DNA from: Clostridia bacterium | Lineage (GTDB): Bacteria; Bacillota; Clostridia; Oscillospirales; Acutalibacteraceae | Assembly (NCBI GenBank): GCA_017501865.1 | Contig: JAFVWD010000293.1 | Coordinates: 1-6,574, forward strand | Reading direction: 5' to 3' | DNA length: 6,574 nucleotides | Shown: positions 5,928-6,574 of the stretch, piece by piece | How positions within the stretch are numbered: position 1 is the first letter of the stretch | Layout: each line of letters begins with the position of its first letter | Position numbers and translations under genes: made by a program | The notes under the pieces: model-generated | Seen by the model: the letters and a program-made list of their open reading frames with translations, nothing else | Told to the model about the DNA's origin: nothing | Databases searched by the model: none

Positions 5928-6574
5928 ATGAACGATTTCGCAGAAACAATTACCGGTGTAGTTGAAGATATAACTTTCCAGAATGCCGCAAACGGTTTTA
6001 CAGTACTTGATTTTTCAAGCGATGATGAGCTGTTTACGGCTGTTGGTGTTATGCCCGGAATAAGCGTCGGCGAAACCGTTTCTTTAACGGGCACATTTAC
6101 CACTCACCCTACCTTCGGAAGACAACTGAAGGTTTCTTCGTACACAAGAACAATGCCTGAAACAAGTGAACAGATAATAAAATATCTTTCCTCAGGTGTT
6201 ATAAGAGGTATAGGACCCAAAAAAGCTCTTTTAATTGTAGAAACATTTGGTTCTGAAACCTTAAATGTTATTGAAAACACTCCTGAAAGACTCGCTGAGC
6301 TCAGGGGTATTTCCACAGAGCAGGCAAAAACTATAGGCGAGGAATTCAAAAAGCAATATGCTATGAGAACTGTTATGTTAGGGCTTGAAAAATACTCTCT
6401 TTCCCCTAACGAATGTGTCAGAATTTATAAAAAATTAGGAATACGTGCGGTTGAAATGGTAAAAGAAAACCCGTACTGCTTATGCTCCCTTGGTATAGGT
6501 ATAACCTTTGAAAAGGCAGAGGTTATCGAGGGAAAATTAGAAGAAAAGCCTGTTCCGGAATACAGACTCAAGGA
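5928..6574 (+). CDS. recD2: RecD2-type DNA helicase, N-terminal part (3' end outside window)
   Basis: 215 codons are open to the window edge; complete RecD2 proteins are roughly 720-850 residues. The N-terminus is the family's OB-like domain (about 1-76: GVVEDITFQNAANGFTVLDF, then GETVSLTGTF and HPTFGRQLKV). It is followed by tandem helix-hairpin-helix DNA-binding motifs: YLSSGVIRGIGPKKALLIVE (86-105), LAELRGISTEQAKTI (122-136) and a third around NPYCLCSLGIG (181-191). This arrangement is diagnostic of RecD2, a 5'-3' superfamily 1B helicase that, unlike E. coli RecD, works without RecB and RecC and takes part in DNA repair and replication-fork maintenance. The Walker A and other helicase motifs lie beyond the edge and cannot be checked. 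In the third hairpin, GIGITFEKAEVI is slightly longer than the usual GIGF-type sequence. It is transcribed away from the glycosidase operon and has no evident functional link to it. Confidence 0.93.
   Translation, partial: MNDFAETITGVVEDITFQNAANGFTVLDFSSDDELFTAVGVMPGISVGETVSLTGTFTTHPTFGRQLKVSSYTRTMPETSEQIIKYLSSGVIRGIGPKKALLIVETFGSETLNVIENTPERLAELRGISTEQAKTIGEEFKKQYAMRTVMLGLEKYSLSPNECVRIYKKLGIRAVEMVKENPYCLCSLGIGITFEKAEVIEGKLEEKPVPEYRLK

Noticed and set aside
5915..6349. Minus-strand open frames opposite recD2
   Set aside because: They are mirror frames of a clearly coding recD2 segment with diagnostic OB and helix-hairpin-helix motifs.

Overview
The window looks like ordinary chromosome from an AT-rich, low-GC Gram-positive bacterium, probably a gut-type clostridium (Eubacteriales). 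The evidence is strong purine-rich ribosome-binding sites (AGGGGTGAT, AAGGAGA, AGGAGA), near-consensus sigma-A promoters, frequent ATA and AGA codons, a Firmicutes-style RecD2, and GH2 and GH78 enzymes resembling those of plant-polysaccharide-degrading gut Firmicutes. Genus assignment is not possible from this sequence alone.

Layout, left to right. (1) Positions 1-250, minus strand: the N-terminal part of an exported protein with a clear signal peptide; it runs off the left edge. Its near-perfect promoter (281-309) and ribosome-binding site (255-263) are visible. (2) Positions 329-355: an intrinsic terminator ending the operon to its right. (3) Positions 376-2709, minus: a GH78 alpha-L-rhamnosidase-type enzyme with a GNAT acetyltransferase-like domain fused at its N-terminus. 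(4) Positions 2727-5774, minus: a full-length LacZ-type GH2 beta-galactosidase, 17 bases upstream of the GH78 gene. (5) Positions 5775-5927: a divergent intergenic region with one promoter facing each way. (6) Positions 5928-6574, plus: the first 215 codons of recD2, running off the right edge.

The beta-galactosidase and GH78 genes form a self-contained two-gene operon with one promoter, two ribosome-binding sites and one terminator. Neither product has a signal peptide or membrane segment, so they probably trim imported galactose- and rhamnose-containing oligosaccharides or glycosides in the cytoplasm. No transporter or regulator for them lies in the window. recD2 is an unrelated DNA-repair gene and the secreted protein is a separate unit.

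I found no mobile element, CRISPR array, RNA gene, phage gene or evidently new system. The most unusual feature is the GNAT-like domain joined to the GH78 enzyme, whose acetyl-CoA-binding loop appears degenerate.
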